A stretch of 64,000 nucleotides of DNA from Thiocapsa roseilacustris (GTDB lineage Bacteria > Pseudomonadota > Gammaproteobacteria > Chromatiales > Chromatiaceae): assembly GCF_041903755.1 (NCBI RefSeq), contig NZ_JBBWVE010000005.1:124001-188000 (forward strand), in the 5' to 3' direction. The notes under the pieces were generated by a model, which saw only the letters and a program-made list of their open reading frames with translations, made no database searches and had not been told where the DNA came from. Positions 41,553 through 51,159 of this stretch are shown here, piece after piece (within the stretch, counting starts at the first letter, position 1; every line of letters begins with the position of its first letter). The translations under genes were made by a program, and so were the position numbers.

Positions 41553-44306
41553 TCAGATCTCGCGGGCCCGTTCGGTCCGCTCGAAGACCTCGATCTGGTC
41601 GCCCGGCTGCACGTCGTTGTAGTTCTTCACACCGATGCCGCACTCGATGCCGTTCTTCACCTCGTTCACGTCGTCCTTGAAACGGCGCAGCGACTCGAGC
41701 GCTCCCTCGTAGACGACGACATTGTTGCGCAGCACGCGGATCGGGCTGTTGCGACGGATCGCACCCTCGGTGACCATGCAGCCGGCAACCGCGCCGAACT
41801 TCGAGGAGCGGAAGACGTCGCGCACCTGAGCAAGACCGATGATCTCCTCCGTCACGATCGGACTGAGCAGCCCCGAGATGGCCTTCTTCACGTCGTCGAT
41901 CAGCTCGTAGATGATGCTGTAGTAGCGCAGGTCGAGGCCCTTGTCCTCGATCACCCGGCGCGCCGCGGCGTCGGCCCGAACATTGAATCCGAGCAGAATG
42001 GCGTTGGAGGTAACGGCCAGATTGGCGTCGGACTCGGTGATGCCGCCGACGCCGACCGCGACCAGCGCGACCTTGACCTCTTCGTTCCCGAGCTTGATCA
42101 GGCTGTCTTTGAGTGCCTCGAGACTGCCCTGCACGTCGGCCTTGATGATGAGGTTGACGCTCTTCTGCTCGCCGTCCTTGATCTGCGCGAAGAGCTGATC
42201 GAGGCTGACGCCGCGCTGCTCGTCGAAACGGCTCTGGCGTGAGCGCGCCGAGCGGAATTCGGCGACCTCGCGAGCTCGGCGCTCGTCGGCGACCGTCATG
42301 ACGTCGTCCCCGGCGTAGGGCGTGCCCGACAGACCCAGTACCTGCACCGGAATCGAAGGCCCTGCTGCCTCGACCGGTACTCCGGCCTCATCGAACATGG
42401 CCCGAACACGGCCATGCTCCCCGCCGCTGACGATGATGTCGCCGCGCCGCAGGGTTCCGGACTGAACCAGGACGGTCGCGACCGGACCGCGCCCCTTGTC
42501 GAGACTGGACTCGACGATTGTCCCGCGGGCAGGACCATCGACGGCGGCCTTCAGCTCGAGCACTTCGGACTGCAGCAAAATACCGTCGAGAAGATCATCG
42601 ATGCCGTCGCCGGTCTTGGCCGAGACCTGCACCATCATGGTGTCGCCGCCCCACTCCTCGGCGACGACCTGATGCTGCGTGAGCTCCTGCATCACCTTGT
42701 CCGGATGGGCATCCGGTTTGTCGATCTTGTTGATCGCGACGATAATGGGCACGCCGGAGGCTCGGGCGTGCTGGATGGCCTCGACCGTCTGCGGCATGAC
42801 GCCGTCGTCCGCCGCCACCACCAGGATCACGATGTCCGTGACCTTGGCCCCGCGAGCACGCATCGCCGAGAAGGCGGCATGGCCGGGAGTATCGAGGAAG
42901 GACACCGTGCCCTTGGCCGTCTCGACGTGGTAGGCGCCGATATGCTGGGTGATCCCCCCTGCCTCGCCGGAGGCGACACGGGTGCGGCGAATGTAGTCGA
43001 GCAGCGAGGTCTTGCCGTGGTCGACGTGACCCATGATGGTCACGACGGGCGGGCGCGGCAGCATCTCGGCCTGCTCGACCTGCTCCTGGACCTCCTCCAT
43101 CAGCACGCCCTCGGCATCGCGCTCGTCGGCGCGCACGGCCGTGTGACCGAACTCTTCGACGACGATGGTTGCGGTGTCGCGATCGAGCGCCTGGTTGATG
43201 GTAACCATCATGCCCTGTTTGAAGAGCTCTCGGATGACCTCCGATGCCTTCACCGACATCCGACTGGCCAGCTCGCCGACCGAGATGACCTCGGGGATCT
43301 CGACCTCGCGCACGACGGGTGCGGTCGGCTTTTGGAAGACGTGCTTATCTTGGAGCTGCGGCTTGAGCGTCTTCTTTTTACGGCGCAATCCGCGGCCGGC
43401 AGCGCCACCCGCGGAATCGATTTCTTCGTAATCGGCGTTCGGCGTCACCGCAACCTCGCGGCCACGCAAGCTATCTTTTCGCCCGGCCTTTTTCACCGAG
43501 CGCTCCTTCTCGGAGATTTCCACCGCCTTCTTCGGGGGCGCCTTCTTCGGCTTCGACGCCTCTACGCGACGCACGATGGCCGCCGCGACCGGCTCTTCTT
43601 CGTCCGCTTCGATCGCGCTCTCGATCTCGATCGCAACACTCGCAGCCGCTCGCTCCGCCGCCTCGGCAGCAAGACGAGCCGCCTCTTCCGCGGCACGTGC
43701 CGCCTCGGCGGCACGTCGCTCCTGCTCCTCGATCCGACGCCTCTCGTCCTGCTCGCGAGCTTGGCGCTCCTGGTCCTCCTGCTCGGCAAGTCGGCGCGCC
43801 TCCTGCTCGGCCCGCAACGCCTCAAGCTCGATACGGCGACGCCCGCCGTCGTGTGCAGGTGCCGAGGAGGCCGAGCGCTCGCGCTGCGGGCGCGCTCGTT
43901 CCACAGCCGGCCGCTGTTGGGCGTTGGCTGCGGACGGCGGCGGAACCGGCTCGTCTGCCCGCTTGATGTAAGTCCGTTTGCGCCGAACTTCGACACTCAC
44001 GGTCTTGGCCCGCGCGGCGGGGGTCGGTCGAGCACTTCCGACGTTACCCCTCGGGGCCGCCGCAGGCTGGCGCAGCTCGCTGACCGACTTGCGCTTGAGC
44101 GTGACTTGACCGGGCGTGGTACCGCTGTCGGCTTCAGCCTTCCCGTGGCTGCGACGCAGATAGCCTAGAAGCTGGAGTTTCTCCTGCTCCGTCAAGGTGG
44201 TCTCCGCGTTTTCCGCGGTGATGCCTGCCTCGTTCAGCTGTGTCAGGAGACGCTCAACCGGGATGCCGACCGTAGAGGCGAGTTGCTTGACCGTAACTTC
44301 ACTCAT
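41553..44306 (-). CDS. infB: Translation initiation factor IF-2
   Basis: A 917-aa GTPase that places initiator tRNA on the 30S subunit. It has an N-terminal IF2_N helix bundle, a long Ala/Arg/Glu-rich linker, the GTPase domain (GHVDHGKT, DTPGHAAF, NKID) and C-terminal domains. Length and order are normal for gammaproteobacteria. It sits 18 bases downstream of nusA. Confidence 0.98.
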   Translation of the reverse strand: MSEVTVKQLASTVGIPVERLLTQLNEAGITAENAETTLTEQEKLQLLGYLRRSHGKAEADSGTTPGQVTLKRKSVSELRQPAAAPRGNVGSARPTPAARAKTVSVEVRRKRTYIKRADEPVPPPSAANAQQRPAVERARPQRERSASSAPAHDGGRRRIELEALRAEQEARRLAEQEDQERQAREQDERRRIEEQERRAAEAARAAEEAARLAAEAAERAAASVAIEIESAIEADEEEPVAAAIVRRVEASKPKKAPPKKAVEISEKERSVKKAGRKDSLRGREVAVTPNADYEEIDSAGGAAGRGLRRKKKTLKPQLQDKHVFQKPTAPVVREVEIPEVISVGELASRMSVKASEVIRELFKQGMMVTINQALDRDTATIVVEEFGHTAVRADERDAEGVLMEEVQEQVEQAEMLPRPPVVTIMGHVDHGKTSLLDYIRRTRVASGEAGGITQHIGAYHVETAKGTVSFLDTPGHAAFSAMRARGAKVTDIVILVVAADDGVMPQTVEAIQHARASGVPIIVAINKIDKPDAHPDKVMQELTQHQVVAEEWGGDTMMVQVSAKTGDGIDDLLDGILLQSEVLELKAAVDGPARGTIVESSLDKGRGPVATVLVQSGTLRRGDIIVSGGEHGRVRAMFDEAGVPVEAAGPSIPVQVLGLSGTPYAGDDVMTVADERRAREVAEFRSARSRQSRFDEQRGVSLDQLFAQIKDGEQKSVNLIIKADVQGSLEALKDSLIKLGNEEVKVALVAVGVGGITESDANLAVTSNAILLGFNVRADAAARRVIEDKGLDLRYYSIIYELIDDVKKAISGLLSPIVTEEIIGLAQVRDVFRSSKFGAVAGCMVTEGAIRRNSPIRVLRNNVVVYEGALESLRRFKDDVNEVKNGIECGIGVKNYNDVQPGDQIEVFERTERAREI

Positions 44307-44324
44307 GAACTGACCTTTATTCCT

Positions 44325-45827
44325 CTATTCCTGCGGGGCGTCCGCAAACCAGGGCTCGCGGGCCTTCATGATCAAGCGGGCCGCACGCTCGCGGTCCATC
44401 CCGTCGATATCCAGCAGGTCGTCGACCGACTGCTCGGCGAGATCCTCGACTGTGGCCACGCCGCGTTCCGCAAGGGCATAGGCCAATGGCTCGTCCATCC
44501 CGTCCATATCCAGCAGCTCCTGCGCAGGATCCCGAGCCCCGTCCTCCTCGGTGGCGATCGCGCGCGTCAACAAGACATCGTTTGCGCGCTCGCGCAGCAG
44601 CTCGATGGTGTCGTCGTCGAGCTCGTCGATTGCCTGCATCTCGACCAAGGGCACGTAGGCGACTTCGTCGACCGTGCTGAAACCCTCTTCGACCAGGATC
44701 GCCGCGAGATTCTCGTCGACCCCCAGCTGCTCCATGAAGTTCTGGACCGAGCGAACCGCCTCCTGCTCGCCCTTGGCCGCCGCGTCCTCCTCGTTCATTA
44801 CGTTGAGCTCCCAGCCGGTCAACTGACTGGCAAGGCGCACGTTCTGACCGTTGCGTCCGATCGCCTGCGCAAGGTTCTCTTCCTTGACGGCGACATCCAT
44901 GCTGCGCGCCTCTTCGTCGATCACGATCGAGACCACATCGGCCGGGGACATGGCGTTGATGACATATTGGGCGGGATTGTCGTCCCAGAGGATGATATCG
45001 ACGCGCTCGCCGTTGAGCTCGTTGGAGACGGCCTGAACCCGCGAACCGCGCATCCCGACACAGGCGCCGACGGGATCGATGCGCGGGTCGGTGGTCCGCA
45101 CGGCGATCTTGGCACGGGACCCGGGATCGCGCGCCGCACCCAGTATCCGGATGAGCCCCTCTCCGACCTCGGGCACCTCGAGCTTGAACAGCTCGATCAG
45201 CAACTCCGGGGCGGTGCGGCTCACGAACAGCTGCGGACCCTTGGGCTCGGAGCGGACATCGTAGAGATAACCGCGCAGCCGATCGCCGGGGCGCACCGAC
45301 TCGCGAGGAATCACATGGTCGCGCGGGACCAGTGCCTCGGCGTTGCTGCCCAGATCCACCATAATGGTGCCGCGCTCCGCCTTCTTCACGATGCCGGTCA
45401 CCAATTGCCCTTTGCGCTCGCCAAACGCCTCGACGATCTTCGCGCGCTCGGCCTCGCGGACCTTCTGCACGATGACCTGCTTGGCGGTCTGGGCCGCGAT
45501 GCGGCCGAACAGCTCCGAATCGATCTCTTCCTCGATAAAGTCGCCGGGGCCGAGCTCGGGCTCGAGAATCTGTGCCGCCGACTCGGTAATCTGTCGCGAC
45601 GGAGCCTCGAGCACACCCTGCTCGGGGTCGGGAACGATCTCCCAACGCCGGAAAGAGCGGTAATCGCCGGTCTTGCGGTCGATCGTGACGCGCACATCGA
45701 TCTCCCCGCCGTGTTTCTTGCGGGTGGCCGACGCCAGCGCGGCCTCGATGGCCTCGAAGATGACGCCTTCGGGGACGTCCTTCTCGTTCGAGACGGCCTC
45801 CACGACCAATAAGATCTCTTTACTCAT
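44325..45827 (-). CDS. nusA: Transcription termination/antitermination factor NusA
   Basis: A 500-aa RNA polymerase-associated factor: N-terminal domain (MSKEILLVVEAVSNEK), S1 and KH domains (GACVGMRGSRVQAV), and two C-terminal acidic repeats (helix-hairpin-helix, each about 70 residues). It is the second gene of the rimP-nusA-infB operon. Confidence 0.98.
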   Translation of the reverse strand: MSKEILLVVEAVSNEKDVPEGVIFEAIEAALASATRKKHGGEIDVRVTIDRKTGDYRSFRRWEIVPDPEQGVLEAPSRQITESAAQILEPELGPGDFIEEEIDSELFGRIAAQTAKQVIVQKVREAERAKIVEAFGERKGQLVTGIVKKAERGTIMVDLGSNAEALVPRDHVIPRESVRPGDRLRGYLYDVRSEPKGPQLFVSRTAPELLIELFKLEVPEVGEGLIRILGAARDPGSRAKIAVRTTDPRIDPVGACVGMRGSRVQAVSNELNGERVDIILWDDNPAQYVINAMSPADVVSIVIDEEARSMDVAVKEENLAQAIGRNGQNVRLASQLTGWELNVMNEEDAAAKGEQEAVRSVQNFMEQLGVDENLAAILVEEGFSTVDEVAYVPLVEMQAIDELDDDTIELLRERANDVLLTRAIATEEDGARDPAQELLDMDGMDEPLAYALAERGVATVEDLAEQSVDDLLDIDGMDRERAARLIMKAREPWFADAPQE

Positions 45828-45932
45828 TCCACCTCATCCGACTCAAAAGATCCGGCTCGCGACGGGGTCGTGCCGATGCGATCGACCACCGAAGTGCGAC
45901 TTGACCGAATGCGGCTACGCCAAAACTGAACC

Positions 45933-45964
45933 GGCTCGGCACTGGGCTGGCTCGGCACTGGGCT
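45933..45964. repeat. 16-bp perfect tandem duplication
   Basis: GGCTCGGCACTGGGCT occurs twice in tandem in the unusually long 181-bp rimP-nusA spacer. It is a replication slippage product with no evident role. Confidence 0.7.
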
Positions 45965-46008
45965 GGCTCGACACGACTTTGGCTCGGCCCTACGTTGGAC
46001 CCACGACG

Positions 46009-46467
46009 TCAAAAGACGGGGACGAGCCGGGCAATCTCGATCCCACTCACAGGGATCGCCCAGAGACGACCGTCCACCTCGAGGCGCACGATGCCGTCTT
46101 CGCATCCGCGCAGAATACCTTCCAGATTGCGTCGACCTTCGAGCTTCTCGCTCAACCGGACCTTTGCGCGCAAGCCCTCGAAACGCCGAAAGTGCTCGGG
46201 GAATACCAGTGGCCGATCCAACCCGGGCGAGGAGACCTCAAGGTCGTAGCGCCCTTGAAGAGGGTCTTCGACATCCAGTACGGCGCTCAACTGATCGCTC
46301 ACGGCGGCGCAATCGTCGAGACCGATGCCGCGCTCGTGGTCGATATAGATTCGCAGCGTAGCGCCGCTCGCGCCGCGCTGAAACAACTCGACACCGACAA
46401 GCTCGTAGCCCAAAGGTTCGACAACCTCGCGGGCCAACTGGCTCAGACGACTCTCCGCAGGCTCCAT
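46009..46467 (-). CDS. rimP: Ribosome maturation factor RimP
   Basis: A 152-aa protein for 30S maturation. It has VVEPLGYELVGVELF, YIDHERGIGLDDCAAVS, LEVSSPGLDRPL and a C-terminal SH3-like domain. ATG 46467 starts the standard N-terminus (MEPAESRLSQLAREVVEPLG). It opens the nusA-infB operon. A strong terminator lies 19 bases upstream. Confidence 0.96.
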   Translation of the reverse strand: MEPAESRLSQLAREVVEPLGYELVGVELFQRGASGATLRIYIDHERGIGLDDCAAVSDQLSAVLDVEDPLQGRYDLEVSSPGLDRPLVFPEHFRRFEGLRAKVRLSEKLEGRRNLEGILRGCEDGIVRLEVDGRLWAIPVSGIEIARLVPVF

Positions 46468-46485
46468 CGCACGCCCTTCAGAAAC

Positions 46486-46507
46486 AAAAATTGGGCCATT
46501 GGCCCAA
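46486..46507 (-). terminator. Rho-independent terminator upstream of rimP (minus strand)
   Basis: Read on the minus strand: TTGGGCC-AAT-GGCCCAA followed by TTTTTG, a strong hairpin with U run. It would stop a transcript from upstream before rimP. The position suggests attenuation of the operon or the end of a lost small upstream gene. Confidence 0.72.
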
Positions 46508-47039
46508 CGACTTGAAGAATCTGCTATCGACCCGACACGGTCGAATGCACCGACACGACGCACGCGCCGGCGGCTCACAGCCGCACCGATGCGATCCCGG
46601 GCCAAGAGAGCCGACGGCACGTCGAGACCCCGAACGGGTGACGCCCGACTGACCGCCTTGCGAAGGAGACCGCCGGCCCGAAGCTCGGCAGCAATGAAAG
46701 GCCCAAGATAAAAAAACCCCATCGAAGGGGTCTTTATGAAGCGCCGACCTTCAAAGTGCCCGTAGTGGACTCCGTCTACGAAGCCCGTGGAGTGTATCCC
46801 GTTCAACTTTGAATCGCAAGGGTTGTTGATCGGTCAACCCTGTACCGAAGGTATGGCCCGAGGAGGAAACATCGCCGACAAACCGCCCGCACATTGCCAA
46901 CCGGGGCCGCGTCGGTGCAGTCTCCGAGCACGTAGAAATCGAGCGGCGGCCGACCCGCGAGGTCGGCGTCGGGTATCGATTGCAGATCGCCAACCGCCCG
47001 CAACGCCGTCAATGCGAGGAAGACGACAACGAGGGGCCG
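46508..47039. other. Non-coding region between rimP and the SprT-like gene
   Basis: No supported protein gene and no tRNA fold that I could recognise. It contains the terminator at 46708-46731. This is where many gammaproteobacteria carry secG and tRNA genes, but none is seen. Confidence 0.4.
46708..46731 (-). terminator. Second rho-independent terminator (minus strand)
   Basis: ACCCC (46716-46720) pairs with GGGGT (46727-46731). A run of A residues before it gives a U run on the minus-strand RNA. Two terminators in series with no gene between them suggest that a small RNA or tRNA once ended here. Confidence 0.65.
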
Positions 47040-47588
47040 ATGACAGGAGAATCGATCATAAACAAAACGTTGACAAACCCGTCTCCGACCGAGCACGCCG
47101 CGGCTCGTACCGGAGCGCTCCTGCGCGAGGCGGAATGCCGGCTGCGCCTCGCCATGCCTCGGGTCGAGATCCGATTCGATCTTCGAGGGACCTCGGCAGG
47201 GCAAGCGCGGATGCGAAACGAATCCTTCGCAATCATCCGGTACAACGCGACCCTGCTGGGTCTACACCCGACGCAGTTCGTTGCCGAAACCGTGCCGCAT
47301 GAGGTGGCCCATGTCGTGGCCTTCGTGAAATATGGACCGCGCATCCGACCACACGGCCCTGAATGGCAAGCCGTCATGCGTCATTTCGGTGTCGAGCCTT
47401 CACGCTGCCACTGTTACGACGTCTCGAAACTGCGCACACGATCCCTTCAGCGGTTTCTCTATCGCTGCAGTTGCGGCACGCACGAGATCAGCAGTATTCG
47501 TCACAACAGAATCTGCCGGGAGGGAGCCGTCTATCTTTGCCGCCGCTGCCGGCAACCCCTCCGGCATGAGACCGAACTGCGAGGCTGA
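47040..47588 (+). CDS. SprT-like zinc metalloprotease domain protein
   Basis: A 182-aa protein. The core has RMRNESFAIIRYNATLL and HEVAH (HExxH) in VPHEVAHVVAFVKYG, followed by HGPEWQAVM. The C-terminal zinc ribbon has CSCG and CRRC. SprT/Spartan-related proteins cleave DNA-protein crosslinks in eukaryotes; the bacterial function is unsettled. ATG 47040 is preferred to an upstream ATG because it gives the family length. Confidence 0.85.
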   Translation: MTGESIINKTLTNPSPTEHAAARTGALLREAECRLRLAMPRVEIRFDLRGTSAGQARMRNESFAIIRYNATLLGLHPTQFVAETVPHEVAHVVAFVKYGPRIRPHGPEWQAVMRHFGVEPSRCHCYDVSKLRTRSLQRFLYRCSCGTHEISSIRHNRICREGAVYLCRRCRQPLRHETELRG

Positions 47589-47809
47589 AGGGCCGAACGG
47601 AGATTAGACCGGGGTCGTGCTCGGGTGACCGGGTGTCGACGATAGGGCACCGTCGACTATGCGAATGTCGGATCTCGCGGATGCGATCAGTTGACGCGCA
47701 AGGCGAAAAACCGCCTCGCACGCTGCCCATCGCTCGGGATCCTCGGCACCCGACCGACCAATCCCAACATCGACCGGACCGCTGTGTCGGCGGATCGGTC
47801 CGGCGAGGA

Positions 47810-48865
47810 CTATCGTTGATAGACCGGCGCGCCGTAGCCCGGTACAAATCCCGGTCCGTAAGCGGGATAACCCATGGGCGCGGCCATCGGAGCGGGAGCC
47901 TGCATCCGCTCCCAGTATTCACGGGCTCGCTGGTCGGAGGCACGCCGCATGTTTTCGTACTCGGCCATCATGCGTGCCCGGTATTGATCGACACTCTCTT
48001 GACGGCGATCAAACGCAGGGGCGCCGGGCGCGGCCATGGTCGGCGCAGGCGCACCCTCGATCGGTGCGAACGGCTGCGGCATGACCGGGACCGCTGCGAA
48101 ACCCTGCTGGATCGGAGCGGACATCGGCTGGGCGACCTCGGCCGACACGGAAGCCGGCTCGGCAGGCGACTCGCCGCCCATCAGTGACTCGGCGAAGACG
48201 GTTGCCTCGGCGTCCTTGATCGGCGGCGCAGCGGCGGTCGCCCCGGCGGGAGCGGATCCTTCGAGCGCGACCTCGGCGACGGGCTCCGACAATGGCTCCG
48301 GGGTCGTCGCGCGAGCCGCAGCTGTCGAGGGCAAGGGGGCTGAATGGCTGTTGAATGCCGCGGCGGCCGGGCGCTCTTCCGCGACCTGCATGGAGACGGG
48401 TTTGGCGGCGGACTCCTGCGGACCAGCACTCGGCACGACGATCGCCGCCCGGGCATCGACCGGCTCAGCAGCGACCGGCTCGGCAGTGATCGGCTCGGCC
48501 TTGGCGACCTCGCCCGGCGCTGCCTCGGAGGCGAGGGTCTCGACCGCTTCAGTTTCCGCCGAGCCGGTTAGATCCTTGACCGTATCGACGACTTTGCTGA
48601 AGCCGTCTGCCCCGGCGGCAGTCACATCGGCGATCACGGTTTCGGCTGAGGCCGTCAGATCGCCGAGCTTAGCGACGAACTTTTGGAACCCGTCGGCTTC
48701 GACAGCGCTCTCGTCAGCCACCGCCACCTGCGTCGTATCGCCGGCGGTGTCACGGTCGATCGAGCTCAGGTAAAGATAACCGAAGGCGATCACGACCGCC
48801 CAAAGCGACAACTTCGGGATCCAGCCAAGACCGGAGCGTTTGGGTGCAGTTTCCTCGGTGGCCAT
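47810..48865 (-). CDS. Single-pass membrane protein with long Ala/Pro-rich tail
   Basis: A 351-aa protein, unrecognised. Residues about 15-33 form one membrane helix (WIPKLSLWAVVIAFGYLYL). Two similar segments follow (ADGFQKFVAKLGDLTASAET and ADGFSKVVDTVKDLTGSAET). Then comes a low-complexity Ala/Pro/Glu region, a short charged helix (VDQYRARMMAEYENMRRASD) and a Pro/Gly/Tyr end. The layout resembles envelope-spanning or polar-organising proteins, but no function can be assigned. Confidence 0.72.
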   Translation of the reverse strand: MATEETAPKRSGLGWIPKLSLWAVVIAFGYLYLSSIDRDTAGDTTQVAVADESAVEADGFQKFVAKLGDLTASAETVIADVTAAGADGFSKVVDTVKDLTGSAETEAVETLASEAAPGEVAKAEPITAEPVAAEPVDARAAIVVPSAGPQESAAKPVSMQVAEERPAAAAFNSHSAPLPSTAAARATTPEPLSEPVAEVALEGSAPAGATAAAPPIKDAEATVFAESLMGGESPAEPASVSAEVAQPMSAPIQQGFAAVPVMPQPFAPIEGAPAPTMAAPGAPAFDRRQESVDQYRARMMAEYENMRRASDQRAREYWERMQAPAPMAAPMGYPAYGPGFVPGYGAPVYQR

Positions 48866-49053
48866 TTCGGATTCTCCTGGATAAAGCGATGAAGTAAGGG
48901 ACCTTTATGGTATCAGAGTTTCCTGATGTACTTAAACCTTGCGCCTGCGAGGGGCCGGAGCAGGCGATCCGACACCCGAGGCCCGACCGAGCTCACCCAC
49001 CCCGCCGGGTCGCCGATCGGAGCGGTGGGTTTGGACAAGGCCGGCCTGACGGG

Positions 49054-49794
49054 TCAGCCCGAGATTGCGACGACCCCAAGGACCTTGCGCACACGTCCGA
49101 CACACTCGCGCAGATGAGAGTCGATCTCGGCCATCGTGATGATGCCCTCGCCCTTACCCGCAGCCCAGTTCACGACAAACGCCAGGCTCGCATAGCAGAG
49201 TCCGAGCTCCCGCGCGATCCCGGCTTCCGGCATGCCGGTCATCCCGACCAGGTCGCAGCCGTCGCGCTCCAGCCGGGCGATCTCGGCGGTCGTTTCGAGC
49301 CGCGGCCCCTGGGTCGCGGCGTAAACGCCCTCCTCGATCGCCGGATGACCGGATTCGGCGCAGGCGCGGATCAACACACTGCGCAGCTCCTCGCAGTAGG
49401 GCGAGGTCATGTCGACATGATCCAGCCCGCTTTGCTCCCCGTCGTAGATGCTGTGCTCGCGCCCGTAGGTGTAGTCGACGAGGTCATGCGGAACCGCCAG
49501 CGCGAGCGGAGCGAAGCGCGCACCGATCCCGCCGACCGCCGCCAGTGCGACGACACGTTCGGCGCCTAGGGCGCGCAGTGCCCAGAGATTGGCCCGGTAG
49601 TTGATTCGGTGAGGCGGCAGACGATGGCCGGCGCCGTGGCGCGGGAGGAAAAGGACCTGCGCACCGTCCAGGTGACCGCTCGCCACCGGCGCCGAGGTCT
49701 CGCCGAACGGGGTCTCGACGCGACGCGATGCCTCGACCTCCAAGGCGGGAAAGTCCGAAAAACCAGATCCACCGATAATGGCGAGAAGACTCAT
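49054..49794 (-). CDS. Purine nucleoside phosphorylase of the MTAP/MTIP family
   Basis: A 246-aa protein. MSLLAIIGGSGF is the family N-terminus, so ATG 49794 is used. FLPRHGAGHRLPPHRINYRAN and GVYAATQGPRLETTAEI form the active site, and MTGMPEAGIARELGLCY follows. Family members cleave methylthioadenosine, methylthioinosine or 6-oxopurine nucleosides. Gammaproteobacterial proteins of this length are often methylthioinosine phosphorylases. The neighbouring hpt gene fits purine salvage. Confidence 0.88.
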   Translation of the reverse strand: MSLLAIIGGSGFSDFPALEVEASRRVETPFGETSAPVASGHLDGAQVLFLPRHGAGHRLPPHRINYRANLWALRALGAERVVALAAVGGIGARFAPLALAVPHDLVDYTYGREHSIYDGEQSGLDHVDMTSPYCEELRSVLIRACAESGHPAIEEGVYAATQGPRLETTAEIARLERDGCDLVGMTGMPEAGIARELGLCYASLAFVVNWAAGKGEGIITMAEIDSHLRECVGRVRKVLGVVAISG

Positions 49795-49861
49795 GCGTTG
49801 ATCACGTCCGGAAGTGACTCGAAATCGGCCGTGCAGTCTAGCGGAGGGTGGCGTGGAAGCC

Positions 49862-49885
49862 AAAAAAAAGGCGCCTTGCGGCGCC
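49862..49885 (-). terminator. Terminator of the hemerythrin gene (minus strand)
   Basis: GGCGCC-TTGC-GGCGCC (49870-49885) with eight A residues before it, giving a stem and U run on the minus strand 36 bases after the hemerythrin stop. Confidence 0.75.
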
Positions 49886-49920
49886 GATTTCTTGTCGTCG
49901 AGCGATCTGACGACCGATTC

Positions 49921-50397
49921 TTAGGCTGATGGATTGAGCGACCTCGCGCCGCGCTTTCCGGCGCGATCGTTGAAGATACCGATCTCGATCAGCTTCGGAA
50001 ACAGGACCTGCTCTTCGCGATCGATGCGCTTGTCGACCATGTCGAAGATCTCGTGTGTTTCAACAAGAAAATCGTCCGTGAAGTTGAAATCGCAATTTTT
50101 CAGCCAGTGCTTGTGGTAGTCGTCGAAGGTCTTGCGCAAGGGCTTTTCGCCGCTGATGAAGCCCCAGGCGATCGACTTCACCTTGGGATCTTCGTGGATG
50201 AGCAGTGTCGGATAGAGACTGCGATCCTCGTCGGCGAGATGGTTGCGAACCTTCGTGCCCAGATCGCACAACAGCTCGTAAGCGGTTTTGGCATTGGGGC
50301 GAATGCGTAGCTGATCGGGCGTGAGGAGCGATCTGAGATCCTCGATCATCTGACGCAGCTCGCCATGGGTGTGGCGGTAGTCTTCCAGGGTCGGCAT
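49921..50397 (-). CDS. Hemerythrin HHE-domain protein
   Basis: A 158-aa four-helix protein with HTHGELRQMIEDL, VRNHLADEDRSLYP, DDYHKHW and IDREEQVLFPKL. These supply the His/Glu/Asp pattern for a di-iron, oxygen- or NO-responsive site. It is cytoplasmic. It has its own terminator and is separate from hpt. Role unknown; such proteins are common in bacteria living at oxic/anoxic borders. Confidence 0.88.
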   Translation of the reverse strand: MPTLEDYRHTHGELRQMIEDLRSLLTPDQLRIRPNAKTAYELLCDLGTKVRNHLADEDRSLYPTLLIHEDPKVKSIAWGFISGEKPLRKTFDDYHKHWLKNCDFNFTDDFLVETHEIFDMVDKRIDREEQVLFPKLIEIGIFNDRAGKRGARSLNPSA

Positions 50398-50607
50398 ACA
50401 CCATCCTCCGATTGTTGTGGATTATACGGTCGTCGCGTCCCCGCAGCCCGGGCTCGCGCGTCCCGCAGGGCGACGAAACCGTCACCCTCGGGAAGACCGA
50501 TCACGCTGAAGCAACACTCGGATCAGGATGTATACCAAAGCTCAAAAGGTGTCAAAAAGCGGGTACTTATATTCCCGTTTCAACAAATACCCATGAAGCC
50601 TTCGCGC

Positions 50608-51159
50608 CTACACGTCTTCGTCGGCCACCGCATAAATCCCTGCGGCGTTCCGGAAGTAGTCCTTGTAATCGAGCCCGAACCCGTAGAGGTATCGGTCTTC
50701 GACCTGAACGCCGACGACATCGGCCTCGCACGCGTGCTCTCGCTCTTTGGACACCAGTACCGCGGTATGTACGCTTGCCGCCCCGTCTTCTCGACAGGCA
50801 TCGACAATATGACGCAGCGTAATGCCCTCGTCGAGGATGTCGTCGAGCACCAAGACATGCTCGCCGCGGATGGCATCCGACGGACGGTAGTGCCAGACGA
50901 TCTCGCCGCCGCTGGTTCGGCCCTGATAGCGACTGGCATGGACATAGTCGACCCGCAGTTGAAACTGTAGCCGCGGCAGCAGAAGGCCGGCCACAAAGAC
51001 AGCTCCCGTCATGACGCAGAGCACCAGCGGATCCTTTCCCGCAAGACGCTCGGTGATCGCCGCAGCCATCCGGTCGAGCGCCGCATCGACCTCCTCGGGG
51101 GTGACCAGTTGTTGCGCGCGCGCGGCAACGGCATCGTAGTCTTTCGGGTCGAGCTTCAT
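50608..51159 (-). CDS. hpt: Hypoxanthine-guanine phosphoribosyltransferase
   Basis: A 183-aa purine salvage enzyme. VLVLDDILDEGITL is the PRPP-binding loop, and VLVSKE and YLYGFGLDYKDYFRN form the purine site. ATG 51159 overlaps the nagZ stop by ATGA. Pairing of nagZ with hpt is common in gammaproteobacteria. Confidence 0.9.
   Translation of the reverse strand: MKLDPKDYDAVAARAQQLVTPEEVDAALDRMAAAITERLAGKDPLVLCVMTGAVFVAGLLLPRLQFQLRVDYVHASRYQGRTSGGEIVWHYRPSDAIRGEHVLVLDDILDEGITLRHIVDACREDGAASVHTAVLVSKEREHACEADVVGVQVEDRYLYGFGLDYKDYFRNAAGIYAVADEDV

Noticed and set aside
46740..47000. tRNA gene upstream of rimP, expected from gene order in relatives
   Set aside because: No cloverleaf or T-loop GTTCRA pattern was found on either strand by eye.
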